Part shown: positions 12,013-25,149 of the stretch, one piece after another
How the letters are laid out: the number at the start of each line of letters is the position of its first letter
How positions within the stretch are numbered: the first letter of the stretch is position 1
Assembly (NCBI GenBank): GCA_907163345.1
Contig: CAJQUN010000058.1
Coordinates: 372,001-436,000 of the forward strand
Reading direction: 5' to 3'
Source of the DNA: Haberlea rhodopensis
Taxonomy: Eukaryota; Streptophyta; Magnoliopsida; Lamiales; Gesneriaceae
Length of the DNA: 64,000 nucleotides
The notes under the pieces: generated by a model
What the model saw: the letters and a program-made list of their open reading frames with translations, nothing else
Told to the model about the DNA's origin: nothing
The model's database searches: none
Made by a program: the position numbers and the translations under genes

Positions 12013-13011
12013 CTATGTGAAGCAACCATCAAATAGCGGCTTCCGCCCATAGTAAGTATCATATGACACTACATTTGGGTCTTGGTTGTGTATGCCCTCA
12101 AGCTTGGCAAGATAGTGGCAGTTAACGCTCGTCGCTCCAACAACGTCCTTCGAAAATTGATAAGCATGGGAGAAAGATTCTAAACTTGGCTTCATCTCGT
12201 GGAGATCATAATATGGTGAAGTTGGCATCGATGGGAAGAACGGATCCACATATGGCATATAGGACATCACCATCGATGAGTACTCCTCACTATTTTCAAA
12301 AATATGCTCATCTTCCAACGTCACGCTAGGCTCATCTTGACATGGGAATTCATCAGATAACTCTTCCACAGTAGGTTCAACCACTTGAAAATGCTCATAT
12401 TCCCTTGAATCTTCCGCATGAATAGGATCACTCTCCCAAACTTGGTTGGTTGAATGATCATCATCATGTGACCACACCTAGTTTGTCACCCCTTGATTAT
12501 ATCTCATCTCAACCTCTTTGCATCTCGCTACAAATGTCTCTATCAGCTGCTCAAGGCTACTTCTGGTGGCATTTTCGATCTTTGGTTCAAACGATGGCCA
12601 GAATTTGCGCAAAATATCCTCCAACTTAGAGACTTTATCAGAACTATACTCATCCTCTGCTTGATGCTTGAATGATTGGTGTGTAAAATGAGGGTAATGA
12701 TGCCCTGGTGGATATTGGTGACTCCAACCCAGCATTGAAGGATCAAAGTGCCACTGATAGTCGAAATTCGTCATATGGTTAAACAGGTGCACCCTGTCAT
12801 CATCTCTACAATATATGGGACTACCAGCTGCCAAAGCTCCATTAAATACACATTCTTGTGTGTCTGCATCCAATCCACTGTAGAAAGATTGAAGAGGAGC
12901 GTAGTTTGAAAAGTCGTGGTTGAATCTGTCCCAAGCTGCATAGAATGGTTCATACGGTTGTTGGGCAAAGCTTGTGGAAACTTGCTGATGAAACATCTCC
13001 AAGTACCTCAC
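12013..13011 (-). pseudogene. element A gag-like ORF with one in-frame stop
   Basis: Two frames, 13011-12478 (177 codons) and 12477-12013 (154 codons), are the same frame split by one TAG at 12480-12478. The block with PFYAAWDRF, followed by FYSGLD and an A-A-GSP segment, is laid out like the retrotransposon Gag domain (EAWERFK...FYxGLD...DAASGG) seen in D and E. The second half is acidic and rich in Ser, Glu and His and is not recognisable. No zinc knuckle, protease or RT follows. The single stop may be read through, or this copy may be dead. Confidence 0.6.
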
Positions 13012-13112
13012 AAGAAAAACATCAAAAAAAAATAAAATTAAAACAAAAAATAAAATTCTAAATTAAAATCAAGACTACTTGGTAACAGTATCAGTAAACA
13101 AAATTATATCAA

Positions 13113-13130
13113 TCCCCGGCAACGGCGCCA
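13113..13130 (-). promoter_or_regulatory. element A primer binding site (tRNA-Asp type)
   Basis: On the minus strand TGGCGCCGTTGCCGGGGA begins six bases after the 5' LTR. It is complementary to the 3' end of plant tRNA-Asp, the usual primer of Athila/Tat-lineage elements. Confidence 0.9.
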
Positions 13131-13136
13131 AAAACT

Positions 13137-14792
13137 TGATGCGTGTGAAACGTACCGCAAGTGTACGGTGTCAAGTTTTTGTATAGAATTTTAAAATATG
13201 GATGTCGAACCCACAGAGATTGAAAATTAAGTTACACCAAGTACTGTAATTATAATAGTCTCGACTTTATTTAGACAATCGAGAGCATAATTATTATATT
13301 AATCTACTAAAATAAAGTAATAATTTAACAAGATGAAGAATTTAAGTGGAGAAAATCAATGAGAACGGATTCTAGAGGTTCGACTTCACTCAACTATCCA
13401 CTATGTCGTGTTCTTCTAATTTATTAACCACGAATCCTATGTTATCTATTACCTCTCCCGAGTGTTAAATAGAAATAATCATTCAACAATCATTTTGATG
13501 TGCCCACCTAAGATAAATTATTAAACAATTTCAATAGCGCTAGATTCGTTCTATGGCTTCGTTGGAGTTATATGTCTCCCGACTATATAAACTTCCAACG
13601 ATGTAAATTCCTACGGTCCTATTCAAAACCCCCTCTCCCGAGTGATAGATTCTAAATAAATATGACGAATCAACTAGTGATCAATTAATTGAAACGCATT
13701 CAAATCAGGAATCACAAATAAACCAAACGAAAAACCAAAATGTATTCAATCAATAATCAATGACACAGGTTCAAGTCAATATCCGTCTAACTCTAGAATA
13801 ATAAATTAGTTCATGAATACATTAAATAAACACATAGACATGTTCTTAATCATCATAAACATAAAGGAAGAGATAATCAAACGAATTGGATGATGGTCCT
13901 CCGTCCCCGGTAGTCGCCGTCGTCTTCTCCGTCGTCAAAATCTCTACCCTTCGGTGTAAGCGCACCGCCTCGAATGATCTCCTCCCCTTCCACTACCTAA
14001 CGTTTGGTCTCGGTTGCTCTTCTTAGTCGTGCGTGAGTTGCTACTGGTCTGTAAGTGAATTGCCCCCCGTAAAACTCTCGCCTGCTCCCTTTTTTTTCCC
14101 AATATCTATGCGTATCTCTTTCTTTAAAAGATTTCCCGAGAGTTCCTCTACTCTCCTTCTTTCCTTGTACGTGTATCCCATCTTCCTTTTATAATTTATT
14201 CCCAAATCTCATGTATATATATTATATTATAATATAATATAATATAATCTTGCCATTTGACATGTCCCGGTACATGATTATTTCACCGTTGAGTCTCGTG
14301 CATCGAATAAGGAAAGTCTCCAAAATTACCAAAATTCCATTGGCGTAATTACGCCTCCGATGTGGCGTAGTTACGCCTGTCGATGTGTCACAAAATCTGG
14401 CTTCCCGCGTGATAGGCGTAATTACGCCTCCAAAGTGGCGTAGTTACGCCACTTAAATTCTCAAAAGCCGTGGGCTAGGCGTAGTTACGCCTCAAAGTAG
14501 GCGTAATTACGCCTGTATGAAATTCTTTAAAAACTCAAATGCCGTGAGTTAGGCGTAGTTACGCCTCAAAGTAAGCGTCTTTACGCCTGTTGCCATGATT
14601 GATAGTGTAGATTTTTGGCTTCAATTCATCCGTTCCTTCCGTCATTTGCACCCTTTTAGTCCACAAAACATGTAATTACCTGGATTCCTGCAAAACAACA
14701 CAGAACAAGACCAAAAGTGTAATTCTGATCGAAAACTAACACTAAACCATGCAAAATAAGAGGAAATATAAGTGTATAAAATACACTTATCA
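13137..14792 (-). repeat. element A 5' LTR
   Basis: 1656 bp, near-identical to 8490-10146. It carries its own copy of the palindrome array (14342-14588), the TATA-like box near 14190 and the U5 motif at 13154-13175. Confidence 0.9.
14342..14588. repeat. array of GGCGTAATTACGCC palindromes (right LTR of A)
   Basis: Same array as 9696-9942, with almost no change between the two LTR copies. Confidence 0.9.
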
Positions 14793-15848
14793 AGCCTCAT
14801 CAATCAACAGTTCGGATGCAGTTCTAGAACCCATATCGTACATGTTCTACCTGTTTCATCATTAACAACCCCAACACGAGGTGAGCATGCCAACAACATG
14901 ATCACAATATCAACACATTTAAAACTAATAATTTACGGAATGTAAATGATGTAATTTAAGGAAATACTCCATGAGTATTCCATGGCCATTTGGAACTCCA
15001 ACGATGTTCTTGTTCTCACAATATCTCAAAATCATCATTTTCAAAATCGATAATAATCCATAATCGATAAAGAGTTAAATCATTAAAACAGTGATTTACT
15101 ATAATCACATGAATTTTGATTTTCAATTTTCACATTAAATCGCATAATATACACATCGCAACCTTAACAGCGGCGACACTCTAAGCCATCACACGCTCAA
15201 CAACGACATCATTGTAAAACATCGCAGGCTCAATAGCGGCATCATAATATATCATCACATATTCATATGTGCTCCTGAAACCATTAACACTTAAATCAAC
15301 AATTATGTCAACAATCATAGCCTACAAGGCTCGTACGTCTTTACGTACTAATTTAAACATAAAAAGAGTATGTTATTCATTTAAGCATGAAAATAATATA
15401 CTTACCTATGCTCGTACGTCACATGTACCTTAAGATTGACTACATGATTTGGACATCTTCCATAACCAGAGGCCCAGACAATATCTATATTGAACATCAA
15501 TTCAATAACAACAACTCATTAATTCTGTAAACATATATTTGTCATGCCTTAAATTAAAAATCAATCACGATACTCCATGTACTACTCAAACCCTCCCATT
15601 CTAACTTATATTCATTGAGTTATCAATTAACTCTAACAAGTAGTACATTAATTACTAAGGTTCCATATGAATTTATCGATCCCAAGAACTCATTAATAAA
15701 GCCGTTAATTCTCAGAACACAAAATTCTTAGCATAACACTTATTCTCAAAAGAAATCTCATGTAATAATTAATCAACAATGGACTAAAAAAACCTCCTCA
15801 AAACTCGAAGGAGAACCCAAATTACATTTTCACAATTCAACCTTACTG

Positions 15849-16070
15849 ATCGATCGGTGACTCCCCTTCCGATCGATTGGTAAAAGTCCTGATTTTTTGT
15901 TTTGGCTACGACCTTCTATTGATCGATCGGTTGGATCGACCGATCGATCGCTCACCTCCATCGATTGATCGCTCGGTTCTTCCGATCGATTGGTAATCAC
16001 CAGAAATTTCTTCCAAAGATACAGGCTTGCACTGATCGATTAGTATAATGCTGTCGACAGATCGGTCGCT
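15849..16070. repeat. GATCGATC palindrome array in B left LTR
   Basis: About eight occurrences of (C)GATCGAT(C/T)-type words, many extended to ACCGATCGATCGGT-like palindromes. They correspond to 53307-53490 in the right LTR of B. Several words have decayed at CpG-like positions (CGATCGATTG). Confidence 0.85.
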
Positions 16071-16191
16071 GTACAGATACAAAAAATCACCATTTTCATT
16101 CTTCAAAACCTCAACCATCTATACCTCAACCTCTTACAACTCGAATCCAACAACAAATAGACATCCTTGGGCACTCAACAAGGATCAAAAC

Positions 16192-16351
16192 TGTGAGGAC
16201 CAATCCTAATTATGTGATTAATGATCACACAATGTTAATTATAACGTAAACAACGGAAGATTAGTATAACATTTACTAACATGTGGCCCTAAAAATTTCG
16301 GCATGGCCTCATCGTACGAGAAGCATACCCCCAATATCTATAGACATAAAC

Positions 16352-16382
<31 letters not shown>

Positions 16383-17921
16383 CATGCTAAACCGAACTCA
16401 AATAAATATACATAAACACCTCACACACCCCTGGAGATATATACATATACCACTGGGATAAACAGGAGAATAAACCTCTCAAGTGTGGATCCCACTGGAC
16501 GTGCCCTCTCTGGCGTCCTGGCCACCTGTACTACCTGTCATTGTCCACACAAAATGACAAAAATAGCCCCCCTTGGGGGTGAACAAAACTCAATATGGAA
16601 CGATCATAGAATATACAATATGTATCGATAACATGATATATGAAATGCAATGCAATGCATGACATGTTATGTCGGTATCATACACTCATCCACTGGGTAT
16701 CTCGGAGCTAATAAATAAAAGTCCAAATACTACATAGCTAAATCGTTGGAGCCTGTCAAGCAAAAGGGATATCAATACAGAGCATCAATGAAGCTCACCA
16801 CATCCCATATCCTCACATCATATCATACAGATGACGTCACAAGGTGCCACATTATAACAGTATCAATGAATATGGATAATCCAGTGGATGATGTCTGCAA
16901 TACGCCATCAATCCCATATCAACAAATCATAGCAATCATAAGGGCCACGAATCCCTATGCCTTTCAGGCCACTTAATGCCAGTCATAGTACCGTGTACAA
17001 CCCTTATGATTAATCGAGTCCAAAATAATAAGGTATAACAAAATATATATTTTCATACACCGAAATGCCAATTATGCATGCTATGAATGCCACATAATTT
17101 AAATAAATCACGTAGCCACGTAATATCAAGTAATTCACATAAGTCATCAAATCATATATCAACTGATACAAATATATGTTGTATGTTACCCGATCACAAC
17201 ATACATTTACTTCTCGATATATGATGGTCGACTTGATCTTATAGAGTCGATGTATTCACTGTATACAAATATAAATTCACAATTCAGAAAACTAGTCATT
17301 AACAATTGGTTATCAATTTTACTCGCAGCTTACCCAATTCAGGGTAATTAAATTGATGCGATTACATCATAATTCAATTTGCTAAATTATTTTTTACCAA
17401 CTCAAATTATTTTTCACCAATTATAGTCCAAACTAACTGGTAATTATCAAAGCAAAGTCGGAAAAATCGGACTTCAAATTTTACCCAAATTCGCACACAG
17501 TTCACGCTGGGATTTCTTCCGATTTCGACGAGCTCCGGCGGAGGTAGAGGCGGTGGCCGGTGTAGAAAGTTTTGTCTAGGTGTAAAGAAGAGATTTGGTG
17601 CCTTGGCTTCATCCAATTCATGGCTCAAACCCTAGTCTGTGCGAATTCGCCCGTTCCAGGCAAAAATCGAAGCACTTTTCAGACACAAAAATTTGATTAT
17701 TTGGTATGGAAATGTGCGACTTTGAGTTGTGAACACTGTGATAGGTCGGGTTCGTTGAGAGGTGGTCGGGCGGAGACGAACGGAGTGGTGTGTGTTTTTG
17801 CATGTTTTACTATCTGTTTTACGTCCTACACTGATAGATATTAATTCCCCAATTATGAACATCGGGGTGTCACCGGTGTACTGGTGCATGTACATTAGCA
17901 ACCCAACTCAAAACTTTAACC
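16192..17921 (-). repeat. element C 3' LTR
   Basis: Starts TGTGAGGACC in plus orientation. It contains a (TA)n(CA)n microsatellite near 16350-16381. The segment of about 300 bp around 17280-17575 is absent from the other LTR copy, where 21948 joins the block GATTTGGTGCCTTGG. Confidence 0.75.
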
Positions 17922-18954
17922 GTATAAATAATGGCGCCAAATTTTTAAAGCCAAAACGATTGCTGTCAATTCTAAATCATGTGCAGGGTATCGATTTTCA
18001 TGAGATTTAAGTTGACGAGACGCATAAGCAACCACTCGGCCACGTTGCATCAATACACAGCACAAACCTTTTAAAGACGCATATGTGCATACTACATATC
18101 CTCCGGTACCTAAAGAAGTAGTAAGTACAGGTGCAATGGTCAGTCTTGTCCTTAGTTCAAGAAAACTCGATTCAAACTCTTCTGACCAAATAAATTTCTG
18201 ATTTTTCTATGCCAGCTGAGTAATAGGTTTAGCAATTTTTGAAAACCCTTTAATAAAATGACGATAATGACTAGTCCATCCAGAATTCACATTTGGACAA
18301 TTTGGCATAAAGATAATTGGTGTGGAGAGTTTGAAGTACCAACTTCAAATGTTCAGCATGCTCCTCTTTGGATTTCGAATAGACAAGAATATCATCAATA
18401 AGGACGATAATAAATCGATCCAATAAATCCTGAAAACTCGATTCATTAAGTCCATATAGACTGCACGAGGATTAGTGAGACCAAATGGCATGACCAAGAA
18501 TTCATAATGACCATACCTAGTACGAAAAGCAGATTTAGGTACAGCTTCCTCTCAACATGTACCTGATGATAACCAGAACGAAGATCAATTTTCGGGTAGA
18601 TAAAAGTGCCTTGAAGTTGATCGATAAATCATCGATACGAGGCAATGGATACTTATTTTTCACAATTGCCCGATTCAATTGCCTATAATCGATGCACATT
18701 TGCATAGTACTGCCTTTCTTTCGAACAAACAGAACTGGAGCTCCCCAAGGTGATACACTTGGTCGAATATATCCCTTATTGAGAAGATCTTGTAATTGCT
18801 CTTTCAATTCTTTAATTCCAATGGTACCATAACGATAATGAGCTTTGGAAATAGGTGCAGTACCCGGAACAAGATCAATACTGAATTCAACTTCTCGATG
18901 AGGAGGAAAAACAGGAATCTCATCGGGAAAGACATCGAGAAATTCTTTTACCAC
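17922..18954 (-). pseudogene. element C reverse transcriptase and truncated RNase H
   Basis: The minus-strand frame 18954-18535 opens with the VFPDEIP, YRM-type and GAPVLFVRKK / CIDYRQLN blocks of chromovirus RT. The catalytic motif LIDD with the following ILVYS lies near 18402-18391 in another frame. RNase H begins near 18010 (LKSHENRYPAHDLEL block) and stops abruptly at about 17922, where it runs straight into LTR sequence, so the rest of RNase H and all of integrase are deleted. Several frameshifts are present. Confidence 0.8.
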
Positions 18955-19744
18955 GGGAATATCAGATAACGATGGCTTCTTTTCGATACATCAACAACAT
19001 AGATAAGAAAACCCTCATTCCCTCTAAATAAAAGTCGGGACACTTCAAGAGAAGATATCAATGGAATTTTGGCTTGGGAAACCTTACCATAGAAATTCCA
19101 CTTGGGTCCATCAACTAGTCGGAATCGAACTACCCCGTGACAACAATCTACAGTAGCTCTATTGGTAGAGAGAACATCCATGCCAACAATGCAATCAAAT
19201 TCGTGCATAGGAAGGACAACCAAATTTAAGAATAGAATGTTATCCTCATAAATTAACACACAATTATGCACAAGCTTCTCAGACAAGATAATTCTCCCTG
19301 TTGGTGTAGCTATCAATAAAGTATTATCTAATGAAGTACAAATAATATCATGCGACACAACAAATGCATGTGATATGAATGAGTGGGATGCGCATGTATC
19401 AAATAACACACGTGCAGGATAATCACAAACGTGCAAATACCTGCAATAATACCACTAGGAGCCTCCTTCACCTGATCCTAAGTCATGGCATACACTCTGG
19501 CCTGGGGAGGACCCGAAACAGTCTGACATTGAGATCCTTGGTATTGTGGAACATTTGACTGTTGAAATAATGGCATAGGAGTAATAGGAACAGTAGGAGT
19601 AGTAGGTCTAAAAGTACTGGGGCCACCAAGAAATTGTGGCTGAGATTGCAAAGGAATCATACTTCGATTTGGGCAATCCCGTGCAAAATGACCCGCTTGT
19701 CCATGATGAAAACATCTACCTAAGACTTTACGACATTGTTCCAC
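18948..19744 (-). pseudogene. element C zinc knuckle and aspartic protease
   Basis: The frame 19744-19478 carries a Gag zinc knuckle CFHHGQAGHFARDC, where the second cysteine of CxxC is histidine. The frame 19436-18948 holds the retropepsin with the chromovirus-type active site FDTCASHSFIS and downstream VLPMHEFDCIVGMDVL. Protease would mature Gag-Pol. The two parts are in different frames. Confidence 0.8.
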
Positions 19745-19836
19745 TGGATGCTTTCCACCACAGACACTACAAGAAAGACCACAAAAATGTCTCTCTCGTG
19801 AACTAGAAGATCCAGATGAGGAAGAACCAGAAGAAC

Positions 19837-20450
19837 CTATATTCTTAAAGATTTTTCCTTTAGGACGAAAATTAGGTTGTTGAGTAGGTATTGGAGGTGG
19901 AGGAAGAAACTGTGGACCTCCCGTCTAAGTCCTGATTCTATCATAATTTTTCGCTCTATTGCATCAGCATAAGTAGTATGGGAGACAGCAGTCACCAAAG
20001 TAAACAGGGTAGGATGCAACCCATCGAAAAACACCTTTGGGTTTGCCGCCACATGTGGTGCATATTTTAGTAAGGTTGAGAATTTTGAGGCATATTCCTC
20101 AACAGTAATATTTCCATGTTGCAAATTATTAAATTCATTTTCCTGAGCAGTATAGTAGGATGGAGGTGAATACTGCTCCAGAAACTGGGCTTTGAAAGCA
20201 TCCCAAGTAATTCAATTCCAGCTTCGACTAAACCAATCTCAACAGCTTCCCACCAAGATTGTGCACTATCCTTCAATTGGTATAGGGCAAGTGGCAGTTT
20301 ACGAGATTCTGAATATTCTATCAGCCTGAATAGATGTTCAATCTCCTTCAAACAGGATTCATCTTGCACAGAACCCTCTGTACCACAAAATTTAGGTGGA
20401 TGTAGATTCTGAAATCGAGCCATTACAAGATCAATGGACATTTTCTTCAA
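19837..20450 (-). pseudogene. element C gag (broken)
   Basis: The frame 20450-20067 carries the Gag block with F-G-T, the EIEHLF segment, YQLKDSAQSWWE and following residues. The overlapping frame 20124-19837 continues with the VEEYASKFSTLLKYAP block and FFDGLHP. One frameshift near 20110 joins them. This is the normal order of a Tekay/Del Gag N-terminal region. Confidence 0.75.
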
Positions 20451-20734
20451 ACTGACTAATCACATGCTCGACATTGGTGCTATTGGCAGCTTCAGCTTCA
20501 ATAGCAGGTGTCTTGCTCTTGCCCTGACCTCTTGCTTTTCTAAACATCTACAAAGGTCAAGTGTCAACAACAAAATCCAATTCAAATATACAAACAACAT
20601 AAAAAATCATATTTCCAAATAAGTCAAGTCAAATCAAACAAGACCAAGGAAATTCAAATAAGCCAAACACATGCGCACATATTTATTTGTGCTTAATCAA
20701 GTGTACACAAAACTCAAGAGCATTCCCAGATATA

Positions 20735-20744
20735 CTCTAATACC
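20735..20744 (-). promoter_or_regulatory. element C primer binding site (initiator tRNA-Met type, degraded)
   Basis: On the minus strand GGTATTAGAG lies four bases after the LTR end. It resembles the TGGTATCAGAGC site used by Tekay-type elements, with a substitution. Confidence 0.6.
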
Positions 20745-20914
20745 TTACTGTGAGGGGTCAATCCTAATTATATCATTAATGATCACACAATATTAATTAT
20801 AGCGTAAACAACGGAAGATTAGTATAACATTTATTAACATGTGACCCTAAAAATTTCGGCATGACCTCATCGTAAGAGGAACATTCCCCCATTATCAATA
20901 GACATATAGTGAAA

Positions 20915-20948
<34 letters not shown>

Positions 20949-22548
20949 ATCAGTTTATATCCACCAACATAAACCAACATACACAAATCAACCTAGTAAA
21001 CACGTATCCATGATGGACTAAACTCAAATAAACATACCTAAACTCCTCACCCACCCTAGGGACACACCCTGGTAGATATATACATATACCACTGGGATAA
21101 ACATGAGAATAAATCTCTCAAGTGTGGATCCCACCGAACGTGCCTCTCTGGCGTCGCGACCACCTGTACTACATGTCATTGTCCACACACAAAGATAACA
21201 ACAACCCCCTTAGAGGTGAGCAAAAGCTCAATATGGAACGATCATAGAATATAAAGCAAGTATCTATGAAATGAAATGCAATTCAATGCATTCATGTCAT
21301 GTCGGTACACACATCCACTAGGTATTTCGGAGCCAATAAATGAAAGTCCAAATACTATATAGCTAAATCGCTCAAGCATGTCAAGCAAAAGGGATATCAA
21401 TAGAGAGCATCAATGAAGCTCACCGCATCCCATATCCTGACATCATATCATACAAATGACGTCACAAGGCGCCACCTTATAACAGTCTCAACGAATAGGG
21501 ATAACAAGAGGATGACTTCAACAATACGCCATCAATCCCATATTAACAAATCATAGCAATCATAAGGGCCATGAATCCCTATGCCTTTCAGGCTACTTAA
21601 TGCCAGTCATAGTACTGTGTTCAACCCTTATGATTGATCGAGTCCAAAATAATAAGGTATCAAAGAATCGTAGTTCAACGTGTATGTCATGCATCAATGT
21701 ATGTATAAAAAATGATGTGTGTTAACAAAATATTTATTTTCATACACCGATATGCCAATTATGCAAGCTATGAATGCCATAATTTAAATGAATCACGTAG
21801 CCATGTAATATCAAGTAATTCACATAAGTCATCAAATCATATATCAACTGATACATACACCTGTCTTATGTTACCCGATCGCAACATTCCTTTACTTCTC
21901 GATATATGAAGGTCAACTTGAGCTTGTAGAGTCGATGTATTCACTGTAAGGAAAAGATTTGGTGCCTTGGCTTCATCCAATTCGTGGTAGAATCGAAGAA
22001 ATCGAACCAAAATTGCTCAAACCCTAGTATGCGCGAATTTGTCTGTTCCAGGCAAAAATCAAAACACTTTTCGGGCACAAAAATTCGATTATTTGGTATG
22101 AAAATGTGCGCCTTTGAGTTGTGAACACGGTTGATACGTCGGGATTGTCGAGAGATGGTTGGACTAGGGGTGCTTAACGGATCGGACCGATCCGATCCGG
22201 AACCGACCGATCTGGATCCGTTAAGCACGGAACCGGACCGGTCCGTTAAGGAACCGGTCCGGTCCTTAAACCGGTACCGTCCGTTAAGGAACCGGATCGA
22301 ACCCGGTTTTGGTTCCAACCGGTTCCGGGTCGATCCGGTCTGGTCCGCTTTATTTTGTTTTTTTCGAATTTTTTTTTAATTTTTAAGTTTTTTTTAAAAA
22401 AAAATTTTAAAATTTTTTTATTGTTGTAAAGTTTTCCCCAATATTCATCACAAATTCAATATATTTCTTCTTCATTTCATAATATAGATGCATACAAATA
22501 ATTATAAAGAGATGGCAATTGAAAAATCTAAATAAAAAATATTGTTGT

Positions 22549-24772
22549 TTAGCACTCTTCATAATTGATAAGTATTGTTTTTGCGTTCTCTTCTTCTTGC
22601 TCGTCATAATGATTTACGAATTCGTCAACCGCCCCATCTCTTCTATTCTTACATTCTGCTTCAAACCAATCTTTAAGTAACGTGAGCATGCATAACGAAT
22701 CAGCAGATAGAATACTTCTGTATTCTCCAATAATTCGGCCACATGTTGAGAATGCAGATTCAGAAGCGACGCTTGAAGCTTGTATCGCATACACGTCTCT
22801 AGCCATTTTGGCTAAGATAGGGAATTGTGCCGCATTTGATTTCCACCATTTTAACACGTCGAGGTTGTCTTCCGTTACAAATTGATAATTCAGATAAATT
22901 TGCAACTCAGTCGACGTGCTAGTAGAAGGTCCTTTTCCCTTAAGTTTTTTCCTGTCCAGCATCCTAAGCAAATTGATGCCCCCACCTTTAGTTTGAGCTT
23001 GGGGTTGTTCTTCAGCAGGCCTTTGTTGCGATGATTCACTTGACTGTTGATTATAATACAATTGAAACATATTTTGGAGAGATTGCATTGTAGACGTCTT
23101 TTGATCGTCAACAACCTTCCCCAAAAATTTAGCATAATATTCAAAAAATATCTCAAGTGAAGATAAACATTGACTAGGATCTAGCAATGTTGCGATGCAG
23201 TGCACGTGTGGGATTTGTTCCCAATATTTTATAAATTTAGTTTCCATTGCACTAACAAAAGCATGCAAGTCATAGTCATCTCTAAATTCTATAAACTTAT
23301 CAAACATATTAAATACTAAAGGAAGAAAATAAACGGAAGTTGGATAAGTAATACCGGAGAAGCGTTCTGTCGCTTCTTTGAAAGTACCTAACAATGATAC
23401 ACAATTACAAATCCCAATCCTTAGTAGTCAAATAAATACTATCATCCCTATCAGGCATTTGATATGAATTATAAAATGGATTTAAAATATCTTTGTAAGG
23501 TAACATATCATTCAACATATTGTACAATGAATTCCACATAGTTTCTATTGGTGATGGAAAAAGAAGATGCTTTAAACCATTAGATAAACATAATTGTTTC
23601 CAATCGCGCTTTACACGTCTCGTGCATAACCATTTAACGCAGTATTTCATTTTCTCAATACATGTTGAGTGATTGTCCTCATAACCAACTTTAACAGCCA
23701 AATTAATCACATGACATGCACATCTAACATGAAAAAAACACCATCAAGCATTGGTTTCAGGTAGGTCTTTAAATCACGCATCACAACATTGTTATTCGTA
23801 GCATTGTCTAATGTGATTGAAAATACATTATCCTGAATTCCATAATGTCTACAAGTGTTGAATACATATTTAGCAATTACATAACCAGTATGTGCACAAT
23901 CTAACTCATCTAAAGACAAAGTCCGTTTTTGCATACACCAATTATCATCAATCCAATGACAAGTGACAACAAGATATGAATCTGAATTTACATTTGTCCA
24001 AATATCGGTTGTTAAGCTAACCCGACAAGGCAAACTAGAAATATGTTGAAACAATGTATTTCTATATTCAACAAATACGTCCATACAATTTCTTTTTAGT
24101 GTGTGCCTGAAAATATGTTTAAACATGGGTTGTATAGACGAAGCAAATTCAATAAAACCAGCATGTTCAGCTTGTATAAAAGGTAGTTCACATATAATCA
24201 CATATCTAACAAGTGACATACGGTTAATTTCAGCAGTTAAAATAAAATTCGTGCAAGTGGTAACATTAATTTGTGCTTGTGTTGCTTCTCGACCTAATAG
24301 TTGTAATGTCATCTCATCAAAATTATGTTTTTTTACTAAGTGTTTTTTAAATGTTCTAGTGCCTCCACTGGAACCACCAGCTTTATATGAATATTGCATT
24401 TTACATAATTTACATATTGCAACAGATTCATTAGTACCTTCTTTTTGAGCGAGTTCAAAGTGATCACATATCTTACTTCTTTTGGCACGAGTCGGTTGTC
24501 TACTTGCTGCTGTAGTGGTCCGGATGACTCCACTTGTTGTCTCTCTTGGGCTTGGGCAGCAGGAGGTTCGATAGATTGTTCGGGTTGTTGCGGTTCGACA
24601 TTCATAGAGGAACCACCAACATTGAGGTCAGCAAAAAATCATAACTTTCATTTAACTCAGGTATTGGTACAGGCAAATTCATTGCCGAAGTGAACTCAGT
24701 ATAGACGACCCGGTCCAAGACCCCGACTGCGACCCCGGCTACGACCAGCGCCGCTGCTAGAGAAGATGCCAT
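22549..24772 (-). pseudogene. hAT transposase with four apparent single-base frameshifts
   Basis: The ATG at 24772 opens MASSLAAAL. The BED zinc finger (CKLCK...HLVKKH) is read at about 24440-24345, the catalytic core with RVSLTTDIWTN and ITLDNATNNN near 24010-23800, the HVRCACHVINL block at about 23735-23695, and the C-terminal dimerisation domain (DVLKWWKSN, SSVASESAFSTCGRII) in the intact 281-codon frame 23394-22549. Frames change near 24635 and 23735 (both T runs), near 24490 and near 23403. Each looks like one lost base, so the copy is either recently dead or affected by sequencing errors. Confidence 0.85.
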
Positions 24773-25149
24773 TATTATATAAGTAAATTGTAGATAGCAC
24801 AATTGAGGGGAAAATATGAGATTGAAGTATAGAATTGTGAGAAGAATGAATAGTGAGAAGAATGAAAAAAATTCACACATATTTATAGATTTTAAAAAAA
24901 ACCAAATTAAAAAAATAAATAAATGAACGTTGGCAACGGTTAAGAGCCGTTGGAGCCGTTGCCAATGCTGACAAAAAGACACATTTTAATTATTATTTTT
25001 AAAAAAATTAACCGGTTCCGATTCCGGAACCGGGTCTATGATACATAAATGGGATAAAATCGGGATCAAACCCGTATTTTTCTTACTTAACCTTACCTTA
25101 GGTTAATTTAATTTGATGAAAGGAACGAACCCTTGCTATTTTATTTGAG

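Larger units (their letters stand above)
8490..14792 (-). mobile_element. element A: complete pol-less Athila-like LTR retrotransposon
   Basis: The two LTRs (8490-10146 and 13137-14792) start TGATGCG and end TTATCA in plus orientation. They are flanked by a perfect 5-bp duplication AGCCT (8485-8489 and 14793-14797). The tRNA primer site beside the right LTR and the purine tract beside the left LTR show that it is transcribed right to left. The 3.0-kb interior has one interrupted gag-like ORF and no protease, RT or integrase, so it must depend on another element. By eye the LTRs differ at roughly a dozen positions plus a few indels, making it one of the youngest insertions here. Confidence 0.9.
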
